Positions 41,620-51,902 are shown, counted from the stretch's first letter. The stretch is DNA of 64,000 nt from an uncultured Desulfobacterales bacterium (GCA_947259495.1 CAMYLV010000013.1:18047-82046), one strand, 5' to 3'. The notes: a model not told the origin generated them from the letters alone. Numbers and translations: made by a program.

Positions 41620-42894
41620 TTATTGCTTGAACGGACATTTTTTTTGACCGATATGCTCCTCGACTTCCTCCCTGAAATGTATCAGCAAACTTTGCAGCGG
41701 CGCTGCGGCCCCCGGTGCGAAAGCGCAATATGCGCTCCAGAGGTGTTTGCCCATGTCTTCCAGGATCGGTATCATATCTTCCTCGCCATCGCCATTTTCC
41801 AGGCGTAAAAGCAAATCACAGACATACGGCAGCCCTTCACGACAGGGGGTACACCACCCACAGGATTCCCGGGCAAAAAATTCGGTCAAATTCAGCGTGG
41901 CATCGACCAGGCACGTATTCTGATCAAACACCATGATAGCACCGGTACCCAGGCGATTGCCCACCTTTTTCAGAGATTCAAAATCCATCTCAATGTCATA
42001 ATGCGCTTTGGGTAAAAATCCGGTGGATGCCCCGCCCGGCAGACAGGCCTTAAATTCGGATCCTGCTGGCATCCCGCCGGCATACTTTTCGATGATTTCA
42101 TTCAGGCGGATTCCCATGGGCAATTCATAAACACCCGGCCGGTTAACCCTGCCACTGATACAGAATAGTTTGGTTCCCGCACCGGTGTCGGTGCTGGCGA
42201 GACCTTTAAACCAATCCGGCCCCTGGCGCACAATATGCGGTATGCAGGCAAAGGTTTCCACATTGCTCAGCACAGTGGGCAGACCCCACACGCCTTTTTC
42301 GGTCGGATACGGTGGCGGTTGCATCGGATTGGGCCGTTTGCCCATCATCGCATTTAATTGTGCGGTTACCTCTCCGCAGATATAGCGCCCACCGCTGCGG
42401 TGAACAACGATTTCCAGAGAGTAGTCACTGCCGAGAATGTTTTTCCCCAGATAACCCGCTTCTTGAGCCCGTCTTACTTCTCGCTCAAGGATTTTCGCCC
42501 CGCTTTCATACTCGGGCCGGATGAAAATGATGCCTTTCTCGGCCTTAATGGTATATCCGGCAATGATCATGCCTTCGATCATCATGTGCGGATTGGTGTG
42601 AATCAATACCCGATCTTTGAACGTGCCGGGCTCCATTTCATCGGCATTGCAGACAAGGTATCTTGGAAACGGTGCATCTGCGGCCACTGTTTTCAATTTA
42701 AAGCCCGTTGGAAAAGCCGCACCGCCACGACCCAGCAGATTGGCATCCTCAATCATTTGAATGATATCAGATTCACTGTGCTGTTTAAGCGTCTCTTTTA
42801 GCGCCACATAGCCACTATTTTGCTCGTATTCCTTCAGCGTGATGATGCGGTCCGGTTTACGATTTTCCAATAAGATCTGCGGATAGGTTTCCAT
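41620..42894 (-). CDS. nuoF: NADH-quinone oxidoreductase subunit F
   Basis: A 424-residue NADH- and FMN-binding subunit. LLGRGGAAFPTGFK is the FMN/NADH glycine loop, PRYLVCNADEMEPGTFKDR and RSGGRYICGEVTAQLNAMMGKRP the further nucleotide sites, and CGWCTPCREG with a later Cys in WSAYCAFAPGAA the N3 4Fe-4S ligands. The presence of nuoE, F and G shows that this complex accepts electrons from NADH, unlike the ferredoxin- or F420-linked 11-subunit versions of many sulfate reducers. Confidence 0.96.
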   Translation of the reverse strand: METYPQILLENRKPDRIITLKEYEQNSGYVALKETLKQHSESDIIQMIEDANLLGRGGAAFPTGFKLKTVAADAPFPRYLVCNADEMEPGTFKDRVLIHTNPHMMIEGMIIAGYTIKAEKGIIFIRPEYESGAKILEREVRRAQEAGYLGKNILGSDYSLEIVVHRSGGRYICGEVTAQLNAMMGKRPNPMQPPPYPTEKGVWGLPTVLSNVETFACIPHIVRQGPDWFKGLASTDTGAGTKLFCISGRVNRPGVYELPMGIRLNEIIEKYAGGMPAGSEFKACLPGGASTGFLPKAHYDIEMDFESLKKVGNRLGTGAIMVFDQNTCLVDATLNLTEFFARESCGWCTPCREGLPYVCDLLLRLENGDGEEDMIPILEDMGKHLWSAYCAFAPGAAAPLQSLLIHFREEVEEHIGQKKCPFKQ

Positions 42895-42906
42895 AATCGT
42901 TTAGTT

Positions 42907-42942
42907 TACGAAAATCGATCTTCGTGTTCTTCGTGGTAAAAT
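42907..42942. repeat. ACGAAG-word repeat in the nuoE-nuoF gap
   Basis: TACGAAAATCGATCTTCGTG then TTCTTCGTGG: short opposing ACGAA/TTCGT words, same family as 36456-36540 but reduced. Confidence 0.55.
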
Positions 42943-42975
42943 TTTTCTCTCCGAACACTGATTTCAGGGTTCACA

Positions 42976-43449
42976 TTAGGCTTCGGATCGAAACTTTTCC
43001 AATATCTGATCGATCTTTTCCGGCGTGAGGTCGCCATAGACCTTCCGGTTAATCAGCATGGCCGGAGCCTGATCACAATATCCGATGCAACAGACCGGCA
43101 AAAGTGTAAACAAACCGTCGGTGGAAGTGCCGCCCACTTCGATATTGAGCTTTTCGCAGAGATAATTCTTTACGGATTCATACCCGTCCATCCAGCAAAT
43201 CAGACTGTCGCAAACATGAATCACATATTTGCCCACCGGTTCGCGGTAAATGAAGGTATAGAAGGTGGCCAGCTCTTCCACTTCCAGAGCCGACATGCCC
43301 AGCAGCGATGCAGCCTCTTCCACGGCTGCATCGCTTAAATAGCCATAGTGATCCTGGAGAGCCAGCATGGCGTCAACCACCAGCTCTCGCGGATGATCCG
43401 TATGGGCAATCTGTTTTTCCAAAGTTTTTTTTAGCTTGTCCGGTAGCAT
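42976..43449 (-). CDS. nuoE: NADH-quinone oxidoreductase subunit E
   Basis: A 157-residue thioredoxin-like 2Fe-2S subunit. The four cysteine ligands of cluster N1a are seen in HVCDSLICW and LLPVCCIGYCDQAPA. The N-terminal helical part (LVDAMLALQDHYGYLSDAAVEEAASLLGM) is typical. It binds NuoF in the NADH module. It lies between the fused nuoBCD and nuoF. Confidence 0.95.
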   Translation of the reverse strand: MLPDKLKKTLEKQIAHTDHPRELVVDAMLALQDHYGYLSDAAVEEAASLLGMSALEVEELATFYTFIYREPVGKYVIHVCDSLICWMDGYESVKNYLCEKLNIEVGGTSTDGLFTLLPVCCIGYCDQAPAMLINRKVYGDLTPEKIDQILEKFRSEA

Positions 43450-43487
43450 AGGGTGTTTATATCTGTGGTTTTAGCTTTTCAAAGGTT

Positions 43488-43613
43488 TCGGGTTTCAGGT
43501 GTCAGAGGACAGAGGTCAGATGACAGAAGACAGCTGGTTAATTCCGGAAGATGAATCAGCTATTCTGACTTCTGTTTTCTGTCTTCTGTTCTCTGTTTTC
43601 TGGCATCTGAACC
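43488..43613. repeat. Word-repeat inverted repeat in the nuoBCD-nuoE gap
   Basis: Left arm CAGGTGTCAGAGGACAGAGG with TCAGATGACAGAAGACAG (43497-43534) opposes CTGACTTCTGTTTTCTGTCT plus TCTGTTCTCTGTTTTCTGG (43565-43603). Arms about 40 bases, the longest and cleanest of the CAGAGGTCAGA family in the window. Confidence 0.75.
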
Positions 43614-46001
43614 CTAACGATCGATGTCCGGTAAAATATAATCAACCGATCCGATGATGGCGATTAAATCCGCAATACTCTCACCTACGGCCATCAACGG
43701 CATGACCTGGACATTGGCAAACCCGGGCCCGCGAATGCGCACTCGATAGGCATAACCCAGGCCGTCGCTGACCACATAATACCCCTGCTCTCCTCTGGGA
43801 ATTTCACACGCGGCATGCGCTTCGCCCCGGGGGATTTTAGGACCCCGGGTCACATTTATAAAATGATGGATCAGGCTTTCGATATCCTTAAGCATGTCCG
43901 CACGCTCAGGGATCCCATAACGGTAATCATCTGTTTTGTACCGGCCGGCCGGCATGTTGTCGGCCGCCTGTTGGATGATGCGAATACTCTGTCGCATTTC
44001 TTCAACCCGCACCAGATAACGGGCATAACAATCGCCTTCAGTGGCAGTTGGCACGTCAAACTCAAAATTTTCGTAACCCGAATAGGGCATTTTTTTGCGC
44101 AGGTCCCACTCCAGCCCGCAGCTCCGCAAATTGGGCCCGGTTACTCCCCAATCCATGGCATCTTGCAAAGAAATCCGGCCAACACCCTGTGTGCGCGCCT
44201 TAAAAATGGGGTTTTTGCGGATTAAATTTTCGTATTCCTGCAAGCGCTCCGGAAATATTTTGACAAACTGATCAACCGCCTGTTGCCAACCTTCAGGTAA
44301 ATCGGCAGCCACTCCACCGATTCTGAACCAGGATGGATGTAACCGCCCCCCCGTGATCAGCTCGACAATATCCAAAATCATCTCCCGCTCGCGAAAGGTG
44401 TAGAAATTGGGGGTCATGGCGCCGACATCGTGAGCATAGGTGGCAAACCAGACCAGATGGTTGCTCAGGCGAAACAGCTCGCTGAGCATCACTCGAATCA
44501 CCTGAGCCCGTTGCGGAACTTTGACATCCGCCAATTTTTCGACCGCCAAAAGATAGGGTAAATCATTGGCTGCGCCGGCCAGGTAGTCGACCCGGGCCAG
44601 ATAAGGGATGAACTGGTGCCAGGTTTGACGCTCACCGATCTTTTCGACAGCCCGATGGTGATAGCCGATCTCCAATTCCAGGCCGGTAATTACTTCGCCT
44701 TTCAAAGAAGCAACATAGCGCAACAACCCGTGGGTGCTGACGTGATGGGGGCCGATATTTAGAATCAACGGGTGTTCACCATCCTCTGTTTTAGCATAAA
44801 CGCCGCCGTCCACTGGCTGCAGCTGCTCGGCGTCTTTACGGGTATAAGGCGTCATTTCGGTGGCCCGACCCGGATGGCTTTTTCTCAAGGGATGGCCTTT
44901 CCAATCCGGCGGCATGATAATCCGGCGCAGATTCGGATGGCCTTCAAATCGAATTCCCATTAGATCAAATACTTCCCGTTCATACCAGTTGGCCGAATGC
45001 CAGACATCCGTAATGCTGCAGGTAACCGGATCCTGGCCCTGCAAAGGCACTTTCACCCGCAGCCGGCTGGCAGAATCAAATGACAGCAGATGATAAACCA
45101 TGGTGTAGTCCGGATAGTTTTCCGGTTGCCGGCGGGCGGATTCATCAATTGCGGTCAGGTCATCCAGGCGTTGATATTTAGGTGTGGCTTCAGCCTTCAG
45201 ATAATGCAGCACATCTTTTAACCGGTTTTCAGCTACCTGAAGGGTAAGCATGTCGGAGGTCGGCTTCAGTAGCCGGACGGCATCACCAAATCGGGTGCTC
45301 AAATCCCGGAACAGGTTCTGATCGGATGAATTGAGTTCGATCTGCCGCGGCGGCGGGGTCCACATGAGGTCAGAGCGGCTGCCCCAGAAATCAGGTGGAA
45401 TAACTGAAGTCCCCCGGATAGCGGTACCCTCCATACCAGGACCCCGGGGATCGCGGGATTTGGTTCGGCCATCCACCCGTATGGGTTTAACGCTTCCCTG
45501 GGTTCCACCTTTTAAATGAAAGATCGAACGGGCAGGGCTTTCGGTTTCAATTTTCTTTTGCAGTTCCACAAGGCCCTGCAGGACGGCCTCCGGCCGCGGG
45601 GGGCATCCGGGGATGTAAACATCTACCGGTAAGATTTGATCGATTCCCTGCACAACGCTGTACACATCGTACATTCCCCCGCAGTTGGCACAGGAACCCA
45701 TCGAAATCACCCATTTGGGTTCGGCCATCTGCTCGTAGAGACGTAAAACAACCGGTGCAATCTTTTTAAAAACCGTGCCGGAGATAATGAGCAAGTCGGC
45801 CTGCCGGGGTGAAGGGCGTAGGACCTCGGCGCCGAAACGGGCCATGTCGTAACGGGCCGTCAGGGCGGTGGCCTTCTCGACAAAACAGCAGGAGAGCCCG
45901 AAAAACATGGGCCACAGGCTGTACTTGCGTGACCAGTTAATCAGGGCATCTGTGCCGCTCAGCAGGCGGTCACTTAATCTTTTTGGGCGATTGGACCCCA
46001 A
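43614..46001 (-). CDS. nuoBCD: Fused NADH-quinone oxidoreductase subunits B, C and D
   Basis: One 795-residue polypeptide carries three complex I subunits. Residues 1-170 are NuoB with the tandem cysteines in GLSCCFVE and MGSCANCGG and [10 protein letters not shown], ligands of terminal cluster N2. About 215-390 is NuoC ([30 protein letters not shown] segment). From about 400 NuoD follows, with [36 protein letters not shown] and the [22 protein letters not shown] region near the quinone site. The start is a TTG preceded by AAGGGGGG and overlaps nuoA by 28 bases. CD and BCD fusions are known in other bacteria; here the link regions are rich in Gly, Arg and Pro. Confidence 0.95.
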   Translation of the reverse strand: MGSNRPKRLSDRLLSGTDALINWSRKYSLWPMFFGLSCCFVEKATALTARYDMARFGAEVLRPSPRQADLLIISGTVFKKIAPVVLRLYEQMAEPKWVISMGSCANCGGMYDVYSVVQGIDQILPVDVYIPGCPPRPEAVLQGLVELQKKIETESPARSIFHLKGGTQGSVKPIRVDGRTKSRDPRGPGMEGTAIRGTSVIPPDFWGSRSDLMWTPPPRQIELNSSDQNLFRDLSTRFGDAVRLLKPTSDMLTLQVAENRLKDVLHYLKAEATPKYQRLDDLTAIDESARRQPENYPDYTMVYHLLSFDSASRLRVKVPLQGQDPVTCSITDVWHSANWYEREVFDLMGIRFEGHPNLRRIIMPPDWKGHPLRKSHPGRATEMTPYTRKDAEQLQPVDGGVYAKTEDGEHPLILNIGPHHVSTHGLLRYVASLKGEVITGLELEIGYHHRAVEKIGERQTWHQFIPYLARVDYLAGAANDLPYLLAVEKLADVKVPQRAQVIRVMLSELFRLSNHLVWFATYAHDVGAMTPNFYTFREREMILDIVELITGGRLHPSWFRIGGVAADLPEGWQQAVDQFVKIFPERLQEYENLIRKNPIFKARTQGVGRISLQDAMDWGVTGPNLRSCGLEWDLRKKMPYSGYENFEFDVPTATEGDCYARYLVRVEEMRQSIRIIQQAADNMPAGRYKTDDYRYGIPERADMLKDIESLIHHFINVTRGPKIPRGEAHAACEIPRGEQGYYVVSDGLGYAYRVRIRGPGFANVQVMPLMAVGESIADLIAIIGSVDYILPDIDR

Positions 46002-46384
46002 TCGAGTCCCCCCTTTCGCCAGATGTAAAGGAGGCCCAGCAGCAGCAACACGATGAAAAATGATATTTGCAGCCAGCCGGCCCAGCCGAGTTTGCCATGA
46101 GCGATGGCCCAGGCGAAAATAAAGGCGCCTTCCACGTCGAAGATCAGAAAAAAAATGGCTACCAGATAAAAGGGGACGGGATAGTGCAGGCGGGCAGTTC
46201 CGGTGGGGATAATACCGCTTTCATAAGGTCTTAATTTTTCAACAGTTTTTTTCTTTTCCCCGAGCCAGACGGCGATGAACAACTGAGATGCAACGAAAAT
46301 TAGAATAAAAACCACGTAAATCACCAGGCTAAAAACGCCGGGTTCCCACGGAGAAAGTATGCCGGAGGAAATAATCGCATCCAT
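45974..46384 (-). CDS. nuoA: NADH-quinone oxidoreductase subunit A
   Basis: A 136-residue subunit with three membrane helices and the conserved loop [44 protein letters not shown], whose acidic residues border the quinone channel. The usual Cys in 'YECG' is Ser here (YESG), which is common in bacteria. It is the first gene of the operon; its 3' end overlaps the nuoBCD start. The operon order A-BCD-E-F-G-H-I-J-K-L-M-N is canonical and complete. Confidence 0.95.
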   Translation of the reverse strand: MDAIISSGILSPWEPGVFSLVIYVVFILIFVASQLFIAVWLGEKKKTVEKLRPYESGIIPTGTARLHYPVPFYLVAIFFLIFDVEGAFIFAWAIAHGKLGWAGWLQISFFIVLLLLGLLYIWRKGGLDWGPIAQKD

Positions 46385-46544
46385 AACGTTACCGCTGTCA
46401 CTTTGATCTGAAGGAACTAAAACAAATTATCGTACAAAGAGAATTTGAAAAATTGGATGTTTGTTGCCGGTGCAACCGCAATCTGTTGAATGAAACAAGC
46501 CTGAATTCGCGCTGAAGTCGCCGGTAGTTGCTGACAAATTTTTT

Positions 46545-46573
46545 TATATAGATGAGAGCCGATAAAAATGCAA
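46545..46573 (-). promoter_or_regulatory. Possible sigma-70 promoter of the nuo operon
   Basis: On the minus strand TTGCAT (46568-46573) and TATATA (46545-46550) with a 17-bp spacer, giving a leader of about 155 bases before nuoA. Confidence 0.45.
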
Positions 46574-46591
46574 GGTGAATCACGGGCGCGT

Positions 46592-47191
46592 TCACCCCGT
46601 TTTAGGCTCTCCGGAGGGCGAACTGCAAATCCGCTCAAGGCTGCGGTGAATAATCCATTCGGCCGCATCGTATAGATCGGCCGCCACATAATGGGCACGC
46701 AGGCCGGCATCGGCCAGGCGCAGTTCGGCTTCCTGATGCTTTCCGGTTTTCACCAAAATCGAATATCCGCAGCCGGCCTCATGGGCACATTCGATGTCCC
46801 GGGCACTGTCCCCGATCATACCGCTGGCCGCCAGATCGATATGATATTTTTTTTGAGCCTGAATGATTAAGCCGGGCAAAGGTTTACGGCAATCGCAGCC
46901 ATCTTGGGGCATATGCGGACAAAATAAAATGTCGCTTATTTTGCCACCCCCTGAATGGACAGCCGCTTTCATCTTCGAGTGAATATTTTCAAGTCCCGCC
47001 GGGGATATTAACCCGCGGGGTATGGCCGTTTGGTTGGTGATGACAACGATCATAAAGCCGGCGGCGGTTAGATCGCGCAAGGCTTCAATACTGCGGGGCA
47101 AAAATTTAAACTCCGACCAGTTTTTGATGTAAGCGGCAGAGTCCTGATTGATCGTTCCATCCCGATCGAGAAAAACCACCTTCTTTAGCAA
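46592..47191 (-). CDS. gmhB: D-glycero-beta-D-manno-heptose 1,7-bisphosphate 7-phosphatase
   Basis: A HAD-superfamily phosphatase in the ADP-heptose pathway for LPS inner core. FLDRDGTIN holds the nucleophile and acid Asp pair, VITNQTAIPRG the Thr/Ser motif, CPHMPQDGCDCRKP the zinc-binding Cys/His set found in GmhB and HisB-N, and GDSARDIECAHEAG the Mg-binding Asp. The start is placed at TTG 47191 because GGAGGAG stands 8 bases upstream; a longer frame to 47230 would start inside untranslated leader. This makes it 199 residues. It implies an LPS-bearing, Gram-negative cell. Confidence 0.88.
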   Translation of the reverse strand: MLKKVVFLDRDGTINQDSAAYIKNWSEFKFLPRSIEALRDLTAAGFMIVVITNQTAIPRGLISPAGLENIHSKMKAAVHSGGGKISDILFCPHMPQDGCDCRKPLPGLIIQAQKKYHIDLAASGMIGDSARDIECAHEAGCGYSILVKTGKHQEAELRLADAGLRAHYVAADLYDAAEWIIHRSLERICSSPSGEPKTG

Positions 47192-47341
47192 AATAATTGG
47201 CTCCTCCAATATTTCTCTCAAACAGATCAAAACCCGAAGAAATTGATTATCGAAATTGGTACCCGGTGAAACTCATAGAGAACCAACTGGCACCTAAAAA
47301 TTACAAATTAGCATGCAACTGGGATAATTTTTTTGACCCGC

Positions 47342-48124
47342 TTATTCGGCAACCAGAATAGCATCCGCAAATCCATCCTGAATGAGAATTTTTTCCTGTT
47401 CAACGGCCTCTTGCAGGGTTGAAAAGCGCCCGACCCGGACCCGATAAAAGATTTTATCACCTCTGTCATAAACCGCTATGTGCGCATTTTTATAGCGTTG
47501 CGCCAACTGACGCCTTTGTTTTTCGGCATTTTCACGACTCAAAAAGGCACCGACCTGAAAGGTGAAATTGCCGGAATAATAATCGCCGGCCGTGTACGTT
47601 GAAGCAGAATTACTCGCAGTTGTTGTCCGTTTGCCCAGTGCCACCACTTCAACCCGGGCGGTGCCCGGACCGACAATCCCGACTTTTTTGGCAGCCGTAT
47701 AAGATAGATCAATTATTCTGCCGCGCACAAACGGACCGCGATCATTGATTCGGACCACAGCGCTGCGGTTGTTTTGCAGGTTATGCACCCGAACATAGGT
47801 GCCCAACGGCAGGGTTTTATGCGCCGCGGTCATGGCATACATGTTATAAATCTCACCGTTCGACGTTTTTTTACCGTGAAAATCGCGTCCGTACCAGGAG
47901 GCCAATCCGCGCTGGCGAAAGCCTTCAGAATGGGGCAGCGGCTGATACCACTTGCCAAGGACTTTGTAGGGTTTTGGATGACCGGGTTTGCCGGGTGGCG
48001 GCGGTTGAGATGTCGGGGTATGGCTCGCACAGCCGAAACCCCAGAAAACAAAACTGGCGCAAACCAGAATCAAACAGAAGTCGCTCAAACGGATGCGGTG
48101 ACGTCGGTTTCCGTACATAACCAT
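47342..48124 (-). CDS. rlpA: RlpA-like lytic transglycosylase lipoprotein with SPOR domain
   Basis: A 260-residue outer-membrane lipoprotein. The signal peptide ends in the lipobox VFWGFGC. A double-psi beta-barrel follows (GLASWYGRDFHGKKTSNGEIYNM, LPLGTYVRVHNLQNNRSAVVRINDRGPF), with the conserved HGKKTSNGE and NDRGPF motifs of RlpA, and a SPOR domain at the C-terminus (FTFQVGAFLSRENAEKQ to the end) that binds denuded septal glycan. In Pseudomonas RlpA cleaves naked glycan strands. Two start codons (48124, 48118) are possible. It lies between lon and gmhB on the same strand. Confidence 0.9.
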   Translation of the reverse strand: MVMYGNRRHRIRLSDFCLILVCASFVFWGFGCASHTPTSQPPPPGKPGHPKPYKVLGKWYQPLPHSEGFRQRGLASWYGRDFHGKKTSNGEIYNMYAMTAAHKTLPLGTYVRVHNLQNNRSAVVRINDRGPFVRGRIIDLSYTAAKKVGIVGPGTARVEVVALGKRTTTASNSASTYTAGDYYSGNFTFQVGAFLSRENAEKQRRQLAQRYKNAHIAVYDRGDKIFYRVRVGRFSTLQEAVEQEKILIQDGFADAILVAE

Positions 48125-48206
48125 CAATTCTTTCGCCAGTGGGATCTGTCGATACCACCGGCTGCAGGGACGAATTCAGAAGATGCTGTTTCGAGTTCCG
48201 CCAGCG

Positions 48207-50609
48207 TTAACGCGTGCGCGTTTTGGGTTGCCTTTTTCGCGTTGGCCGTTTTTTGCCATTAAGAGCAAGTTCCAGAACGTCTTTCATTTTATCGACAAAA
48301 TGAAAGCGGATTTCCTTTTTGACCTTGGGGGGGATATCCTCAAGATCCTTTTTGTTCCACTCCGGCAGGATAATTTGCTTGATGCCGGCCCGATGCGCAG
48401 CCAGAACTTTTTCCTTGATACCGCCAATCGGCAGCACCTGACCCCTGAGCGTAATCTCACCGGTCATGGCCAGATCCTTGTTAATGGTCTTCCCGGTAAG
48501 CAGCGAAGTCAAAGCGGTCAGCATGGTTACGCCGGCCGAGGGGCCGTCTTTGGGTATCGCGCCGGCCGGCACGTGGATATGTAAATCATGAGTTTCAAAA
48601 AAATCTTCATCGATATCTAAACTTTTGGCATTTGCACGGATAAAACTCAGGGCTGCCGTTGCCGATTCTTTCATCACATCACCCAGCTGCCCGGTGAGGG
48701 TCAGCCCCTTTTTCCCTTTCATAGCGGTGGCCTCGATGAACAGAAGCTCACCGCCGGTTGCCGTCCACGCCAGGCCGGTGACCACACCGGGTGTCGACAC
48801 TCTGGACTTGGTTTCAGAAGTGAACCGGATCGGCCCCAGGTAACCGTGAATATCGTCGAGGTTGATGGTCACCGTTTTGACCTTGCCGGTGGCAATTTTG
48901 GTGGCCACACCGCGGCAAACATTGGCGATTTCCCGTTCCAGATTGCGAAGTCCGGCCTCGCGGGTGTAGCCGGCGATGATTTGCTTAAGCGCACCCTGGC
49001 TGAATTTTATCTGCTTGGCCTTTAAGCCATGCGCATCCCGCTGGCGGGGGATGAGGTAGCGCTTGGCAATCTTGAGCTTTTCATCCAGCGTGTATCCGTG
49101 CAGCATCAAAACTTCCATGCGGTCCCGCAAGGCCGGCGGTATGGTATCTAAAATGTTTGCGGTCGTAATAAACATCACCTTGGAAAGATCAAAAGGGACA
49201 TCCAGATAATGATCGGAAAAAGAAAAGTTCTGTTCGGGATCCAGCACTTCCAGAAGTGCGGAAGACGGGTCCCCGCGGAAATCACTGCCGACTTTATCGA
49301 TTTCATCGAGCATGAAGACCGGATTGTTGGATTCGGCCCGCCGCAGACCTTGAATAATTCTGCCCGGAAGCGCCCCGACATAGGTGCGTCGGTGTCCCCG
49401 GATTTCAGCTTCGTCCCTGACACCGCCCAGAGAAATGCGATGAAACTTACGGCCCAGTGCCCGTGCAATCGATTGCCCCAGCGAGGTTTTGCCGGTGCCC
49501 GGGGGGCCGGCAAAGCATAAAATAGGCCCTTTTGATTGGGGTTTTAACTTGCGGACCGCCAGATATTCAATAATACGCCGTTTGGGTTTTTCCAGCCCAT
49601 AATGATCTTCATCCAGGATCTTTTGTGCTTTTTTGATGTCGACATTATCCGGGGTGCTGTCGTGCCATGGCAAAGCGGTGATCCAGTCCAGATAGGTCGA
49701 CGCCACGGTATATTCGGCTGAAGACGGATGCATTCTCGCCAGACGCTCCAGTTCGCGTTCGGCTTCTTTATTGGCTTCGGGCGGAAGATTTTTTTCTTCA
49801 ATTTTGGCGCGGTATTCCTCAATTTCGACCTGGGTTTCATCTTGCTCGCCCAGCTCCTCTTTGATGGCCTTTAGTTGTTGCCTGAGATAATACTCCTTCT
49901 GACTCTTATCCATATCACCCTTGACCTGACTCTGTATTTTACTGCCCAGTTCAAGGACGCTCAGCTGATGATTCACCAGACGGGTTACTTCTTCGAGGCG
50001 CTCCTTTACATTCTGAATTTCTAAAACTTTTTGCTTTTCCTGCGGACTGGCATTAATTGTGGATGCCACCATATCTGCCAGGGTGCCGGCTTCGGGAATC
50101 GACTTTGCCATCTGACCAATCTCCGGTGGCAGCCCCGGGGAAAGCTCCACGATTCGAATAAACTGGCCGATCAGGTTGGACATCAGCGCTTCAGTTTTCT
50201 TATCTTTTATTTCGTTTTCTTCCAACACCTGGATGCGCGCGCGCAGATAAGGCCTGCTATTTTCCCAGGATTTTATCCTGAAACGGTGGAGGCCCTGCAC
50301 CAGAAGCTGGATGCGATTGTCCTGGGTTTTGGCCATTTTTAAAATAAGGGCACTGGTGCCGATCGAAGCCAGATCCTGGCGGTCCGGCTTATTTCCCTCT
50401 TCGGGCTTCTTCGATACAACCAGCCCGATGATCCGATTTTGGGCCATGGCTTCATCAATCAGACGTACCGATTCACCCTGCATCACCACCAAAGGCAGTA
50501 CCATTTTAGGAAACAGGGCTGCATCAAACAATGGCAGGATTGGAAGCAGTTCCGGAATTTTTTCGGAATTAATTTCGACCGGGGGTTTTTGATCAGGTTT
50601 ATCCGTCAT
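48207..50609 (-). CDS. lon: ATP-dependent Lon protease
   Basis: An 800-residue LonA-type protease of the cytoplasm. It has the N-terminal LON domain ([23 protein letters not shown]), a coiled middle, the AAA+ module with [20 protein letters not shown] (Walker A) and [11 protein letters not shown] (Walker B), and a serine-lysine peptidase domain with GPSAGVTM (catalytic Ser) and [20 protein letters not shown] (catalytic Lys). The start is set at ATG 50609, five bases after GGAGG; the frame extends four codons upstream over the ribosome site itself. It lies next to two small heat-shock genes, so the locus concerns protein quality control. Confidence 0.96.
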   Translation of the reverse strand: MTDKPDQKPPVEINSEKIPELLPILPLFDAALFPKMVLPLVVMQGESVRLIDEAMAQNRIIGLVVSKKPEEGNKPDRQDLASIGTSALILKMAKTQDNRIQLLVQGLHRFRIKSWENSRPYLRARIQVLEENEIKDKKTEALMSNLIGQFIRIVELSPGLPPEIGQMAKSIPEAGTLADMVASTINASPQEKQKVLEIQNVKERLEEVTRLVNHQLSVLELGSKIQSQVKGDMDKSQKEYYLRQQLKAIKEELGEQDETQVEIEEYRAKIEEKNLPPEANKEAERELERLARMHPSSAEYTVASTYLDWITALPWHDSTPDNVDIKKAQKILDEDHYGLEKPKRRIIEYLAVRKLKPQSKGPILCFAGPPGTGKTSLGQSIARALGRKFHRISLGGVRDEAEIRGHRRTYVGALPGRIIQGLRRAESNNPVFMLDEIDKVGSDFRGDPSSALLEVLDPEQNFSFSDHYLDVPFDLSKVMFITTANILDTIPPALRDRMEVLMLHGYTLDEKLKIAKRYLIPRQRDAHGLKAKQIKFSQGALKQIIAGYTREAGLRNLEREIANVCRGVATKIATGKVKTVTINLDDIHGYLGPIRFTSETKSRVSTPGVVTGLAWTATGGELLFIEATAMKGKKGLTLTGQLGDVMKESATAALSFIRANAKSLDIDEDFFETHDLHIHVPAGAIPKDGPSAGVTMLTALTSLLTGKTINKDLAMTGEITLRGQVLPIGGIKEKVLAAHRAGIKQIILPEWNKKDLEDIPPKVKKEIRFHFVDKMKDVLELALNGKKRPTRKRQPKTRTR

Positions 50610-50688
50610 GCGTTCCTCCAAAAAGGGTCAACTGGTTCGCCATTTTCATAAGATTCTGGAAGTCTTTTCAAAACACCGTTTCAACCGA

Positions 50689-50740
50689 TTTGCGGCTTTT
50701 GTCCCCGCAGAGCGGGATGACGCTGCCAAAAGTCCGCAAA
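50689..50740. repeat. Nested palindrome between hsp20 and lon
   Basis: TTTGCGGCTTTTG (50689-50701) pairs with CAAAAGTCCGCAAA (50727-50740, one extra base), enclosing CCCGC-AGA-GCGGG (50704-50716). Near it lie GCACTTTTGTGC (50777-50788) and a CACCACAGAGG word run at 50811-50821. No gene in 50622-50853. Confidence 0.6.
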
Positions 50741-50853
50741 ATTCGCTCCGAGGCGGTTTGGAAATGGCTTCTAAGCACTTTTGTGCTTTCTTTGGAAAAC
50801 CTTTTTGCACCACAGAGGGCACCAAGTTCACAAAGCCCTATACTGGATTCAAC

Positions 50854-51300
50854 TTATCCGTCTGATATCGGAATCTTATGGGTCTTTTCGATCGGCACTT
50901 TTGCCAGTCGAATCTCGAGCAGGCCGTTCGTATAACCGGCAGACACGACTTCCGGATCGATAGGCGCTGGGAGATAAAGGATTCTTTCAAAGCGGCCGTA
51001 TTGAATTTCGGCCAGCCGGTAATTGGTCTCATCAGTGCAATGTCTGGCAACCCGGTTTCCTTGAATCCGGACGGCCTTGCTGCTGATTTCAACTTCCAGA
51101 TCATCCTTATCGACTCCGGCAACCTCCGCAACGATAACGATTTCATCCGGCGTTTCATTCATGTCCATCGGTGGTTTCCAGGCGCGTTCGGCAAGTGTGA
51201 AAGCCGGACTCATTGATCGAAACATGTCTTCAATCGTTTTTTCAAGGTTAGAACCCAGATGACCAAAATCTTCGGCAATTCTAATTTTGATAAAGTCCAT
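50854..51300 (-). CDS. Hsp20/alpha-crystallin small heat-shock protein (1)
   Basis: A 148-residue small heat-shock protein. The alpha-crystallin domain runs from about residue 45 to 135 (PPMDMNETPDEIVIVAEVAGVDKDDLEVEISSKAVRIQG, then YTNGLLEIRLAKV). The 'A-x-x-x-N-G-L-L' motif near the end is diagnostic. The N-terminal arm and C-terminal tail (KTHKIPISD with the I-x-I anchor) mediate oligomers. It holds unfolded proteins and prevents aggregation. Start follows AGGAG. It is divergent from a second Hsp20 gene with a 152-base shared control region. Confidence 0.9.
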   Translation of the reverse strand: MDFIKIRIAEDFGHLGSNLEKTIEDMFRSMSPAFTLAERAWKPPMDMNETPDEIVIVAEVAGVDKDDLEVEISSKAVRIQGNRVARHCTDETNYRLAEIQYGRFERILYLPAPIDPEVVSAGYTNGLLEIRLAKVPIEKTHKIPISDG

Positions 51301-51452
51301 CGCCGGCTCCTAAATTCTATACACAGGGTTTGGTTTATTTGTCAGAAAACGAAACAAAATAACACTGATTGCCTCCTTTGTAAAGCTTGACAAGAATACA
51401 AGTATGATTACGTTTCGAGCGAAGTAAACGCTTATTAAATGGAGGTTTAGCC

Positions 51453-51902
51453 ATGTCAATCGTAAGATGGGATCCTTTCCGAGACGTTGCCGTCTTACAG
51501 GATCGTATCAATCGAATTTTTAACGAGTCCTTTGGCGTCTCGCGCGAGCTGGATGACGACGTCAGTCTTTACGACTGGCGGCCGCCAGTTGATATTTACG
51601 AAACGACCGACGGTTTTATCCTAAAGGTGGAGCTGGCCGGCGTTGAAAAAGAGGATGTCTCGGTTGAAGTTAAGGATAATGTTCTGACCCTCAACGGGGA
51701 ACGGCTTCTTGATCCGGAAATCAAAGATGAACATTACTATCGAAAAGAACGAACCTTTGGCAAATTCCACCGATCGTTCACGCTGCAGGAGTCGATCAAG
51801 CCCGAACAGGTTAAGGCATCCTTTAAAAACGGTGTTTTGACGATTGCCGTCCCAAGGCCCACGGAAGAAAAATCCGAACAGGTCACCGTCAATATCGACT
51901 AA
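51453..51902 (+). CDS. Hsp20/alpha-crystallin small heat-shock protein (2)
   Basis: A 149-residue class A-type small heat-shock protein: MSIVRWDPFRDVAVLQDRINRIF at the N-terminus, PPVDIYETTDGFILKVELAGVEKEDVSVEVKDNVLTLNGER in the first half of the alpha-crystallin domain and FHRSFTLQESIKPEQVKASFKNGVLTIAVPRP near the C-terminus. It differs clearly from the divergent copy (less than half of residues match on inspection), so this is not a recent duplication. A strong GGAGG site precedes the ATG. A TTGACA at 51389 has no good -10 and no CIRCE or sigma-32 element was recognised. Confidence 0.92.
   Translation: MSIVRWDPFRDVAVLQDRINRIFNESFGVSRELDDDVSLYDWRPPVDIYETTDGFILKVELAGVEKEDVSVEVKDNVLTLNGERLLDPEIKDEHYYRKERTFGKFHRSFTLQESIKPEQVKASFKNGVLTIAVPRPTEEKSEQVTVNID

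Noticed and set aside
35878..43613. Word repeats read as CRISPR or tandem-repeat arrays
   Set aside because: No constant repeat and spacer periodicity, and the arms are imperfect complements rather than regular direct repeats.
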